From Branchiostoma floridae (taxonomy: Eukaryota; Chordata; Leptocardii; Amphioxiformes; Branchiostomatidae), in NCBI RefSeq assembly GCF_000003815.2, contig NC_049989.1, positions 14,832,842 through 14,888,050 on the forward strand: 55,209 bases of DNA. Reading direction: 5' to 3'. This document shows positions 36,101 through 43,399 of this stretch, one piece after another. Position 1 is the stretch's first letter. Every line of letters begins with the position of its first letter. The position numbers and the translations under genes were made by a program. Below the pieces are notes generated by a model. The model was given only the letters and a program-made list of their open reading frames with translations. It searched no databases and was not told the origin of the DNA.

Positions 36101-39100
36101 CCTGCATATGCCTGTTTAGCCACCAGATACTGTTGAGAATTCAGCTTGGAGCACATTGTCTGTTCAACAGAAGGGAAAGACAGATGAAGCTGCAAGAATC
36201 ACTGTTATTTCACTGACCAAACACCTAAAGAGCAACTATTAAGCTAGCACCAAGGACAATCCCCATCATACAGACAACATGTGTTTGTCAGATGATTAAG
36301 TTATATTCTGCACTCTACAATGATTTACAAAGCAACTACCCTAGAGGCATATTCCTATACATCTCAGTTCTGATAATGTTGATGTCCTGTATACAGGTAA
36401 CAAATGCTGAAAAGAATTGACTTTTTTTTTACTACTAGTATGTGATTTTAGCAGTTGATATTATACTAATTGTGAGCTACCCTTTCAGCCCATTGTCTAT
36501 TCAACAGAATCCAGGGAAAAATGGATCCATATGATGTTATCAAGTGATGTTATTTCACTGACCAAATGCCTGGAGAATAACTATCAAACTAGCACCAGGG
36601 ACAAAACCCATCATACAGACAACATGTGTTTGTAAGATGATAAGTCACACTCTGTGCTCTCGAATGATTTGCAGAGCAATTACCCTTGAGATTTTCTATA
36701 CATCTCTATAATGTACTGATAATGTTGACATACTGTATCCAGGTTGCAAATTGCTGGAAAGAATTGGCTTTTTATCAACACTATGTGATTCTAGCAGTTA
36801 GTAGTATACCAAATAATAATTGAGCTTGCAGCACATCATCTGTGCAACAGAAAGGGAAAGATGTATCAATCTGATGCTGCAAAGTGCTGTTATTTCACTG
36901 ACCAAAGGCCTAAAGAATAACTATCAAACTAGCACCAAGGACAAACCCACATCATGCAGACAACATGTGTTTGTAGAAAGATTAGTTACACTATGTGCTC
37001 TCCAATGATTTACAAAGCAATTACCCTAGAGACATATTCCTATACATCTCAGTTCTGATAATGTTGATGTACTGTATACTGGTTACAAATGCTGGAAAGA
37101 ATTGACTTTTTTACTACTAGTATGTGATTTTAGCAGTTTGTATTATACTAATTGAGATGTAGACTAAGTGAGAATGTAGGGAAAGATGGATCTATATGTT
37201 GCTGCCAAGTGACGTTATTTCACTGACCAAATGCCTAAAGAATTAACTATCAAACTAGCACCAAGGACAAACCCACAAAATGCAGACAACATGTGTTTGT
37301 AGAAAGATTAGTTACACTACGTGCTCTCCAATGATTTTGAAAGCAATTACCCTAGAGGCATATTCCAATACATCTCAGTTCTGATAATGCTGATGTACTG
37401 TATACTGGTTACAAATGCTGGAAAGAATTGACTTTTTTACTACTAGTATGTGATTCCAGCAGTTAGTATAATACTAATTGAGAGCTACCCTTGCAGCACA
37501 TTGTCTATTCAATGTACGGAAAGATGGATCTATATGATGCTGCCAAGTGATGTTATTTCACTGACCAAATGCCTAAAGAATAACTATCAAACTAGCACCA
37601 AGGACAAACCCACAAAATGCAGACAACATGTGTTTGTAGAAAGATTAGTTACACTATGTGCTCTCCAATGATTTTGAAAGCAATTACCCTAGAGGCATAT
37701 TCCTATACATCTCAGTTCTGATAATGTTGATGTACTGTACACCATACTTGTTGCAACTTGGTGGAAAAGTGGCTTTTTATCAACATTATGCAATTCCAGC
37801 AGTTAATATGAGAGTTAACCTTGCAGCATATTGTCTGTTCAACAGAATCTAGGTAAAGTTGGATCCATCTGATACTGCAAAGTGCCGTTACTTCACTGAC
37901 CAAATGCCTGAAGAATAACTATCAAACTAGCACCAAGGACAAACCTCACCAGACTGACAACATGTGTTTGTAAGATGATAAGTCACACTCTGTGCTCTTG
38001 AATGATTTGCAGAGCAATTGCCCTAGAGGTATTTTTCTATACATCTCTATAATGTACTGATAATGTTGACATACTATATCCAGGTTGCAAATTGCTGGAA
38101 AGAATTGGCTTTTTATCAACACTATGTGATTCTAGCAGTTAGTATTATACCAAATAATAATTGAGCTTGCAGCACATCATCTGTGCAACAGAAAGGGAAA
38201 GATGTATCAATCTGATGCTACAAAGTGCTGTTATTACACTGACCAAATGCTAGAAGAACAGCTATTAAACTAGTACTAAGGACAGACCCACATCATGCAC
38301 ACAACAGGTGTTTGTAAGATGATAAATTACACTATGCACTCTACAATGATTTACAAAGCAACTACCCTAGAGGCATATTCACATACATCTCAGTTCTGAT
38401 AATGTTCATATACTGTATACCCAGTTCTGAGAATGTTCATATACTGTATACCCAGTTCTGAGAATGTTCATATACTGTATACTGGTTCCAAATTGCTGGA
38501 AAGAATTTTTTACTATGTGTTCAGCAATGAGTAGTGCTATCTATTGGTATTATATTATCTACTATTATATATAAGATGGATCAATTTGATGCTTCAAAGC
38601 ACTGTTATTTCACTGACCAAATGCCTGACGAACAGCTCTTAAACTAGCACCAGGGACAAACCCACATCATGCAGACAACATGTGTTTGTAGAAAGATTAG
38701 TTACACTATGTGCACTCCAATGATTTAAAAAGCAATTACCCTAGAGGCATATTCCTACACGTCTCAGTTCTGATAATGCATGCTGTACTGTATTCTGGTT
38801 GCAAATTGCTGGAAAGAATTGGCTTTTTATCACCCTATGTGATTTTAGCATATTTTAGTTAATATCATACTAACTAATATCATCTGTGCAACAGAAAGGG
38901 AAAGATAGATCCATCTCATGCTGCAAAGTCCTGCTATTTCACTGACAAAATGCCTGAAGAATAACTATCAAACTAGCACCAAGGACAAGCCCACATCTTG
39001 CAGACAACATGTGTTTGTGGAAAGATAAGTTATACTCTGCACTCATCAATCTGATGCTGCAAAGTGCTGTTATTTCACTGACCAAATACCTGAAGAATAA

Positions 39101-39737
39101 CCACTACACTAGCACCAAGGGCGAACCTCACTAAGTTGACAATGTGCGTAAGACGATAAGTTACACTCTCCAATAATTTGCAAAAGAATTACCCTTCAGA
39201 CATATTCCTATACATCTGCATTCTGATAATGACATACTGTATGATGCTTGCAAATTGCAGAAAAGAATTGACTTTTCATCAACAAGGATACAAGATGTGA
39301 ACACATGCAATTAAGTGTACGAGTTTCAATCTCCATCATGGAAATGTACTTCTCTATTTCATACATGAGAAAATCCCATTAGTTTTTACAGATAATGTTA
39401 GACAGAATGCGATAAGTCCACAAGCTTTTGGTTCCACGGGTAAAAATCCAATTATGCATCTGTTGATAGAAACGGTGCCTCAAATAAGATACGCTAAACG
39501 AGATGGGACAAAGAAGATGAGAGTGCCGAACCTTGTAAAAGCTCTCAGCCTCTTCTTTCCTCTGCTGAAGTATAGTCTCAAACCCAGCCACGCCGAACAG
39601 GGGCACGTCGTCGTCGGCCTCGTCGGCCCGGTAGAGCCTGCAGCAGACGGAGGCCTGTTTTCCAGGCTTGACCTTCAGGACGTAGTGCGCTGCAACCTTG
39701 GTGCCGACACATTTCGGGTTTACAGCTTCCTCCTCAC
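20652..39737 (-). CDS. GH63-family glycoside hydrolase (YMR196W-like), C-terminal 601 residues, 13 exons
   Basis: Exons in transcript order: 39532-39737, 36061-36159, 35147-35275, 34311-34427, 31956-32107, 31316-31386, 29943-30152, 29055-29257, 25833-25988, 25098-25227, 21670-21862, 20976-21059, 20652-20709. All junctions are GT/AG and every phase fits, giving 1,808 coding bases and a TAA stop. Motifs typical of the (alpha/alpha)6 GH63 branch related to yeast YMR196W and bacterial homologues: [108 protein letters not shown] and [13 protein letters not shown]63 enzymes hydrolyse alpha-glucosidic bonds in glycans or related sugars; the substrate of this branch is not clear. Asp in FGDVNPP and Glu in YEYFHGD are plausible acid/base residues (inference). 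The N-terminal part is missing, so signal peptide and localisation cannot be judged. Confidence 0.9.
20976..21059 (-). CDS. GH63 exon with FHGDTGRG motif
   Basis: The acceptor is ttccattag and the donor gtgagt. It encodes [20 protein letters not shown] then TGRGCGA. The Glu of YEYFHGD is a candidate catalytic base (inference). It ends on AG, which joins T of the last exon to give Ser. Confidence 0.92.
21080..21450. repeat. (CAT)n/(ATC)n microsatellite
   Basis: About 370 bp of imperfect CAT/ATC trinucleotides lie in the intron between GH63 exons 21670-21862 and 20976-21059. Poly-His and poly-Ser frames here are repeat artefacts. Confidence 0.95.
21476..21645. mobile_element. Palindromic MITE, family D (copy 2)
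   Basis: TTACTGTAAATGCCTTTAAT begins it and GGATTACAGTA ends it, with TTTCACTGTGATTTAATTTC inside. It ends 25 bp from the donor of the neighbouring GH63 exon. Confidence 0.65.
21670..21862 (-). CDS. GH63 exon
   Basis: The acceptor is tccctgttag and the donor gtacgg. It encodes [40 protein letters not shown] and [20 protein letters not shown]. It ends on AG, which joins G of the next exon (ESERYRTDP). Confidence 0.92.
22738..23168. mobile_element. hAT-like non-autonomous element, family C (copy 2)
   Basis: TAGGGGTGGGTACCGGTACA begins it and GTACCCAGTCCTA ends it. CAGGTCCAGGTC repeats are near both ends. It is a short element without coding capacity. Confidence 0.75.
23271..25089. mobile_element. 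Foldback element with TGACGTCA-containing tandem arms
   Basis: The ends ATGTCCAGTATCAGGGTGAA and TTCACCCTGATACTGGACAT are exact inverted repeats. The left arm (about 23310-23745) is five 85-bp units of GAAGTTGTCCGAAGTT... and ...TAACTTTGGACAGTCAGC. The right arm (about 24500-25080) is about six units of roughly 90 bp in the opposite sense. Nearly every unit carries one or two TGACGTCA palindromes. The 750-bp centre is AT-rich and non-coding. The element lies in a GH63 intron, 8 bp from the donor of exon 25098-25227. The long terminal repeats built of tandem units resemble foldback transposons. Confidence 0.85.
25098..25227 (-). CDS. GH63 exon with [11 protein letters not shown] motif
   Basis: The acceptor is cttacatgcag and the donor gtggag. 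It encodes [30 protein letters not shown] and [13 protein letters not shown]. The last base G joins TA of the next exon to give Val ([11 protein letters not shown]). Only 8 intron bases separate its donor from the foldback element on the left. Confidence 0.92.
25455..25590 (+). mobile_element. tRNA-derived SINE
   Basis: A degraded B box (CTGGGTTAGAATCCCC) at 25502-25517 is followed by TGTGTCCTTGGGGAAAGGCA, the same body as the SINEs at 2790 and 20090. Confidence 0.7.
25833..25988 (-). CDS. GH63 exon
   Basis: The acceptor is tttgtccag and the donor gtacta; 52 codons in phase 0. It encodes [40 protein letters not shown] and PYGIRSLSK. The [10 protein letters not shown] block, followed by H-x-x-x-P in the next exon, is strongly family-specific. 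Confidence 0.92.
26096..26542. mobile_element. hAT-like non-autonomous element, family C (copy 3)
   Basis: TAGGGGTGGGTACCGGTACA begins it and GTACGGTACCCAGCCCTA ends it; GTAC flanks both sides. It is the best preserved copy of the family. Confidence 0.8.
27092..27424. mobile_element. hAT-like MITE with CAGGGCTC ends
   Basis: CAGGGCTCGAAATT begins it and TTTGAGCCCTG ends it, with TTGGGTGCACC repeats inside. CAAAC occurs directly on both sides and is a likely target-site duplication. Confidence 0.78.
27723..27940. mobile_element. Palindromic MITE, family A (copy 5)
   Basis: TGCTAGTTCACCTTTATCTG pairs with TAAAGGTGAACTAGTA, with GTCGACTTGATATCCCTAAA inside the stem. Confidence 0.8.
28150..28367. 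mobile_element. Palindromic MITE, family A (copy 6)
   Basis: TAACGCTAGTTCACCTTTAT pairs with TAAAGGTAAACTTGCGTTA. The AACAACGGATATAGGTTACC block is kept. Confidence 0.8.
28649..29011. mobile_element. MITE, family E (copy 2)
   Basis: GGCCACACCAATTTTATTTC at the left pairs with AAATACATTTGGTGTGGCC at the right. It ends 43 bp from GH63 exon 29055-29257. Confidence 0.75.
29055..29257 (-). CDS. GH63 exon
   Basis: The acceptor is gttcttcag and the donor gtgagt. It encodes [40 protein letters not shown] and [18 protein letters not shown]. The [10 protein letters not shown] block is typical of this GH63 branch. The exon ends in phase 0. Confidence 0.92.
29815..29930. mobile_element. Palindromic MITE, family B (partial)
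   Basis: CACTGACGAAAACTAGTGGA, GAAACGTCATTGACTGTTTA and the terminus TTGCTTGAGTAACTGCTTTT match the 12518-12635 element. It ends 12 bp from the donor of GH63 exon 29943-30152. Confidence 0.7.
29943..30152 (-). CDS. GH63 exon with QADGTAWMA motif
   Basis: The acceptor is cattttag and the donor gtaagt. It encodes [40 protein letters not shown] and [20 protein letters not shown]. About 75 bp at its 5' end, with the acceptor, is re-copied four times to the right (30153-30960). Confidence 0.92.
30080..30990 (-). repeat. About 200-bp tandem array that re-copies a GH63 intron/exon junction
   Basis: CCCTTTGGGAGGGGCTTGGA occurs at about 30118, 30318, 30517, 30708 and 30907. The first is inside the true GH63 exon; the other four lie in the upstream intron. 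Each unit includes about 75 bp of exon 5' end, the acceptor (minus strand ...TTTTAG|GG) and about 120 bp of intron with a TACAGTAGAAGCCAGTTAAT stretch. The copies are pseudo-exons: most lack the remaining exon and donor. Confidence 0.88.
31316..31386 (-). CDS. GH63 exon (71 bp)
   Basis: The acceptor is cattctcag and the donor gtaagt. It encodes [20 protein letters not shown] and DNI. The short exon begins with the last base of one codon and ends after the first base of another, and both splits resolve in frame. Confidence 0.88.
31660..31880. mobile_element. Palindromic MITE, family A (copy 7)
   Basis: GTTCACCTTTATCCGCGGGG pairs with GATATAGGTCACC...GATAAAGGTGAACCAG. It lies about 75 bp from GH63 exon 31956-32107. 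Confidence 0.8.
31956..32107 (-). CDS. GH63 exon with FGDVNPP motif
   Basis: The acceptor is gatttcag and the donor gtaagg. The exon encodes [20 protein letters not shown], then [20 protein letters not shown] and KLVLNFT. It closes on TG, which joins to G of the next exon to give Trp. The Asp in FGDVNPP is a candidate catalytic acid (inference from position in GH63 relatives). Confidence 0.9.
32271..34124. mobile_element. Possible miniature LTR-type element (identical 474-bp direct repeats)
   Basis: Bases 32271-32744 and 33651-34124 are identical over 474 bp as far as I can read. Before the right copy stands a purine-rich tract (AAAATGGGGGTGGGGGGCAG), as at an LTR polypurine tract. The base after the left copy starts a CTGGGTACCCG stretch, possibly a primer-binding site. 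The 906-bp inside has no coding capacity, as in TRIM elements. Against this, the repeats do not start TG and end CA, and no clean target-site duplication is visible. A recent tandem duplication or an assembly duplicate is the alternative. Confidence 0.5.
34311..34427 (-). CDS. GH63 exon
   Basis: The acceptor is ttttacaag, a less common AAG, and the donor is gtgact, a weak donor. 39 codons in phase 0 encode [20 protein letters not shown] and [15 protein letters not shown]. Both neighbours join in frame. Confidence 0.87.
34491..34690. mobile_element. Palindromic MITE, family D (copy 3)
   Basis: GTACTGTAAATGTAGAAATG begins it, then TTCGCTGTGGTTTTATGTTT and, inverted, AAAACCACAGCGAACGTTTT. The right end is eroded. 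Confidence 0.65.
35147..35275 (-). CDS. GH63 exon
   Basis: The acceptor is cttaaccag and the donor gtaagg; 43 codons in phase 0. It encodes [31 protein letters not shown] and [12 protein letters not shown], a hallmark block of this GH63 branch. Confidence 0.9.
36061..36159 (-). CDS. GH63 exon
   Basis: The acceptor is gttgaacag and the donor gtacgt; 33 codons in phase 0. It encodes [20 protein letters not shown] then [13 protein letters not shown], the first barrel helix of the family. The start of this exon and its acceptor are re-copied many times in the repeat array to its right (36160-39260). Confidence 0.88.
36137..39260 (-). repeat. About 340-bp tandem array that re-copies a GH63 3' splice junction
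   Basis: AACATGTGTTTGT recurs nine times between 36277 and 39003 at spacings of about 327-370 bp. Each unit has ACTGACCAAATGCC, AAACTAGCACCAAGGACAAA and CAATGATTT blocks. Many also carry a version of the first 22 bp of GH63 exon 36061-36159 with its acceptor (minus strand CTGTTCAACAG|ACAATGTG), for example near 36490, 36830, 37495, 37825 and 38165. The true exon forms the left edge of the array. Confidence 0.85.
39532..39737 (-). CDS. GH63 exon (first visible)
   Basis: On the minus strand the acceptor is cttgtccag and the donor gttcgg. The exon begins with GT, completing a split codon, then [40 protein letters not shown] and [17 protein letters not shown]. This matches the end of the N-terminal beta-sandwich and the linker to the catalytic barrel. 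It ends in phase 0. Confidence 0.85.
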
Positions 39738-39974
39738 CTGGACAAGAAGGTTATGAACAGAATCCAAAATAATAAAGGAAAATCCATTTTATTCCTTTTT
39801 TTTCGACTTGATAATCAGAAAACGCAGTGCGAAATTTTTTGAAAATCAAGCCATATTGGATTAGAATGCAACTTTTCAAGACACTCAAGTCCTGGGAATA
39901 GTGACTTGTGGGGGCGATTGCCCCGTACAAAGTCTGAATTGTCCAGTCGTGTCGTCTTGATTTCACAAAAGTGA

Positions 39975-40275
39975 AGGATACTTGGGGGCGATCGCCCTGC
40001 CTGTAGTCCGGGGCGATCGCCCTGTTGGTAGCTTTGGGTGGTCGCCCTGCCTGTAGTTGGGGGCGATCGCCCTGTCAGTACTTGGGGGCGATCGCCCTGT
40101 CAGTACTTAGGGGCGATCACCCTGCTGATAGTTGGGGGCGATCGCCCTGCTAGTAGTTGGGGGCGATCGCCCTGACGGTAGCTCGGGGCGATCGCCCTTT
40201 CAGTACTTGGGGGCGATCGCCCTCCCTGTGGCTGGGGCATGCCAGTAGGTTTGCTCGATCGACCTGCCAGTAGCT
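39975..40275. repeat. 25-bp tandem array centred on GGCGATCGCC (left)
   Basis: About twelve units of the form GTAGTTGGGGGCGATCGCCC followed by TGTCA. Eight contain the exact palindrome GGCGATCGCC; others have one or two changes such as GGTGGTCGCC. Confidence 0.92.
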
Positions 40276-40969
40276 GGGATAAATTTTAAATATAAGTATG
40301 CAAATATAATGAGCATGCAATCACACTCACACATTCATACGCAAATTACGCACTCTTAGTCCATTGCAATTAGGTGTATTGATTGGGAAGGAAAAAGGCA
40401 AAACTATACAACTGAAGACGTAAAACTACTGGTTACAATATAAATGGTGCAATGTATAGAGCTAGAGGGATGGACCCTTTACAGTTCATATTTAGCTTGA
40501 TTATACTTGTCATGGCTAATCATCGGTTGTATTTTCAGCAATGTCATGCCCTTGTTGAGCATTCGTCAGCAATGTAATTCAAGCTATTCGTTTGTTACTG
40601 ATAGCTCTAATTACAAGTTTTAAATCCACATGGCCCTAATCAAACGATTCAAGTTCAGCTTGTGCTCGATACAATTCGATGTGTAAACGTTTGCGGTATA
40701 AACTCAGAATTGAAGCAAAAACACGAAAGAAAGAACAATCAGAGACTACTGGCAACATGTGACATCACAACTTTCCCGACATTTGGGATCACACATTGTA
40801 TTACAAATTACAAGTTACAAATATCATATGGCAGGACCCTAGCGCAATATGAATAAGCAATTGAATCTATTGTTCGTGGACGAATGTAGTCAAACCGCAA
40901 TCACATGTACTTGTCGTAATATAAAGGTTGCAATGGGGACGGTTTTGGACAGTGCTCGAGAACGGAGCA

Positions 40970-41264
40970 TCAGTCGCAGTGGGGAGGATTCAAAGCGTGT
41001 AGGTGACGTGTTGGAGAATCTTGCTGCGCGGGGTCTCGGTCCATGCAAACGGTTCCAATTCCTTCTAAACGGCACTCAAGACGGCACATCGTCAGCGAAC
41101 GCACGTTTTGATCAAATGGCATCTTTGATGCGACCCACTGGAAGATCACAGTTCTCCTCTTTGTTTGACGTGGGAGTGTGGCAGTTGCAAGCGCCTCCGC
41201 AGTCACATGTCTCCTCGCCATGAACAGTCGAATCACCAGTTCCTTGTCTGGAATGGGCGTTGTT
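40970..41264 (-). CDS. Candidate terminal exon in left arm
   Basis: The acceptor is caattttcag at 41265-41267 on the minus strand. One frame stays open for 98 codons (TTPIPDKELVIRLFMARRHV, RTVIFQWVASKMPFDQNVRS, GIGTVCMDRDPAQQDSPT) and ends at 40970-40972. A second frame is Cys-rich (ETCDCGGACNCH) but stops early. The first frame joins in phase to the donor at 42794. I do not recognise the product. The copy in the right arm (52881-53137) keeps the same frame open. Confidence 0.35.
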
Positions 41265-41660
41265 CTGAAAATTGAAGGGAAAAAATGCATCTTTTGTAAC
41301 TGACAATGAATTCGAATTATCTGACTTAAGCTTCGTAAGGCTAGTTTCAAAGGATGTGTGAAACTGAGCGGCTGAATTTCGAGACAACAACGATCTGTTG
41401 AGGAACGTGGGCGCTGAGACATCGGACCATTATTGTTATGAATACATAATCACAATCCCCTAGACGTTAAATGTGCTAATATGGTGAACTAAATGCCAAT
41501 ATCACGTAAAAAAAATTATCCAGTTTTAATTCTCTGACAATGCTTAGGTTGTCTTTAGGTACTAGAGTCATTGTTTATGATTCTGATGCGGAGACAATGA
41601 TCCCATGAATTAGTGCGCAGTAAGTGAAGTGAAGTACTTGGTGAAAGGGAGCCGTTTTTA

Positions 41661-41882
41661 ATGCGTGCTAATGAGGGGGGCGTGAGGGCACGCGCCAACA
41701 CCACGGGGTCCGCACTTCAGTACAGCCAAGGAAATTATCGTCAATTATCTGCTACGAGTTACTCTTACGTGAAAACTGACTGGGATGATAGTTTTACAAC
41801 CTTTCCGAGCCAGAATCTGGGACAAACGCGGCGAGCCGCGCCAGTTCACAGCGGGGGCTTTCCCCAGAGATCGCTGGAATAG
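41661..41882 (+). CDS. 73-codon ORF in left arm, unknown
   Basis: ATG starts MRANEGGVRARANTTGSALQ, followed by SQGNYRQLSATSYSYVKTDW and APVHSGGFPQRSLE, then TAG. The right-arm copy (52001-52222, minus) differs by two residues. No signal peptide, membrane segment or known domain is visible. It may be a chance frame in a conserved arm. Confidence 0.25.
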   Translation: MRANEGGVRARANTTGSALQYSQGNYRQLSATSYSYVKTDWDDSFTTFPSQNLGQTRRAAPVHSGGFPQRSLE

Positions 41883-42449
41883 ACGAAGACAACGTATCGA
41901 CTAGGTCGGTAGGTGAGTTGTGCACAAATAACGCTTTATATTGTCAAGTTGTTATGTATATGTATATTTCGCAATAAAAAGTGTGCTTAACTAAACACTT
42001 CTTGTGTCAGGTTTTCTTGTTTGCAACTTGGAATCTTTACCGATCGTATTGCCTTGGATTCTTCGCGGTGGCCAATGAAACTCCTCTACCAGCTAAACTC
42101 CGTCCCCAATCTTACCTAGTCTCCAATCAGACCCTACGGTGCCTTAGACATAGAATCAAAGCTGGCAAGGGACTTAGTATAACGGCACCAGGTGCCCGTT
42201 TGACTCCCTTTGGCCGGCTATACTCCTTTGCCAGCTTTGATACTATCTCTTTTGACTTTAGGCTTGGAGACTAAATCTTACCCACGCTTGCGCTTGTCAC
42301 TTTAGACGGACAGAAACTAAACTTCTTCCCCAAGCTTGTGATACTATCTGAAACCACCATAAGATCGGCTTGGAAATTAGCGCTGTCTATCGTTCTGGCA
42401 TGACAGGCGTGACGGCACGCACCAACACCAAGGTTTCCGCACTTCACTA

Positions 42450-42640
42450 CTCTCTAAGCAGAGGTTAGGCTCATTTTCTTAAACTTTTTTTAAGTCGTTT
42501 TTATGGGGCTCTCTATTTCGTATTGAGTATCTTGTTTTGATTAAAAATCAACAGGGGTTTATGGTTAACAATTGTCAGTCAGTCATTCTAGTCAATTGTA
42601 CATGTGTACAAAAATAAAGCTTGACTGATTGATTGAAAGG
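42450..42640 (+). mobile_element. LINE-like 3' tail in left arm
   Basis: CAATTGTACATGTGTACAAA then AATAAAGCTTGACTGATTGATTGA (read in pieces) is the usual polyadenylation-like end with TGATTGA repeats of CR1/L2-type LINEs. The inverted counterpart is at 51355-51540. Confidence 0.55.
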
Positions 42641-42793
42641 TATCAGTGCGGGATGTAGTAATGAGGTATTTGACCCTGTGTCATAGAAACAAAAATTCAT
42701 CCAACTATTGATGGGGATGAAAATGAAAGCCACGATTGAAGTATATAATGCCACTCTCTAGTATAAAGATATTGTCAGGTGTGCGGAAAATAC

Positions 42794-42965
42794 CTCTTTT
42801 GACGCTCAAATCCGTCCCCGCTGTCGACGTCACTGTTGATGGATTTGGAAGCCGTCGGTGTTGACTTGGATCGGACCGAGGTGGACTTGGGAGCCTTCGG
42901 TGTTGACTTGGAGGTGGTAGCGGTGGACGTTGAAGCAACCAAAGATGTTGCCGCCCCAACATTAC
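42794..42965 (-). CDS. Candidate Ser/Thr/Lys/Pro-rich exon
   Basis: The acceptor is tacgcaatag and the donor gtattt. One frame gives NVGAATSLVASTSTATTSKS, TPKAPKSTSVRSKSTPTASK, then DVDSGDGFERQKR, a mucin-like linker. It joins in phase to the exon at 40970-41264. The frame does not fit directly to the donor at 45774, so a further exon would be needed between. Confidence 0.4.
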
Positions 42966-43312
42966 CTATTGCGTATAATAGAACGGATTATTAGTCACTG
43001 TTAAAGCACAAAAGGTAATATATGATGTTGTATCTAATATCACGATATATAGCCAGACGACGTCGACCAATCAGAAGACCCGTTTTCATATTGGTTATGA
43101 CGCCATAACACATGAAATCAAGGGGTGAGAAGACTGAAGAAATTATTAAGTAGACGGAAATGTTATGGCGTGAGCCTTTACTTTGGTCTCAAGGGGCATT
43201 CCACTCCAGAATAGAGTGTTATAGTTCCTCAGAGAATAAATTATTTACCTTGAATCAAATTTGTTTGGTCAAATTTACCACTACTTGAAGCTTTTTAAAG
43301 GGGGAACATTGT

Positions 43313-43396
43313 AGCAAACGAGTTCTTGAATTCCTCTGAGGACCCTTCTAATTGTGCGCTGGTAAGGGACGACGTGAGTTCGACCATGGGAACAGG
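43313..43396 (+). other. Weak exon-like segment
   Basis: After ttgtag the plus strand reads NEFLNSSEDPSNCALVRDDV and SSTMGT before ggtaatg. The composition is protein-like but no family is recognised and no partner exon is identified. Confidence 0.15.
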
Positions 43397-43399
43397 TAA

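Larger units (their letters stand above)
39756..42640. repeat. Left inverted arm
   Basis: In order inward: a 220-bp terminal segment, the 25-bp unit array, a 700-bp AT-rich segment, a candidate 3' exon (minus strand), a 73-codon ORF (plus strand), shared dispersed repeats and a LINE-like 3' tail ending AATAAAGCTTGACTGATTGA. Confidence 0.8.

Noticed and set aside
39751-39966. 71-codon frame repeated at 54188-54400
   Set aside because: The match comes from the inverted ends of the large structure. The frame has no start context or known motif and overlaps the terminal repeat.
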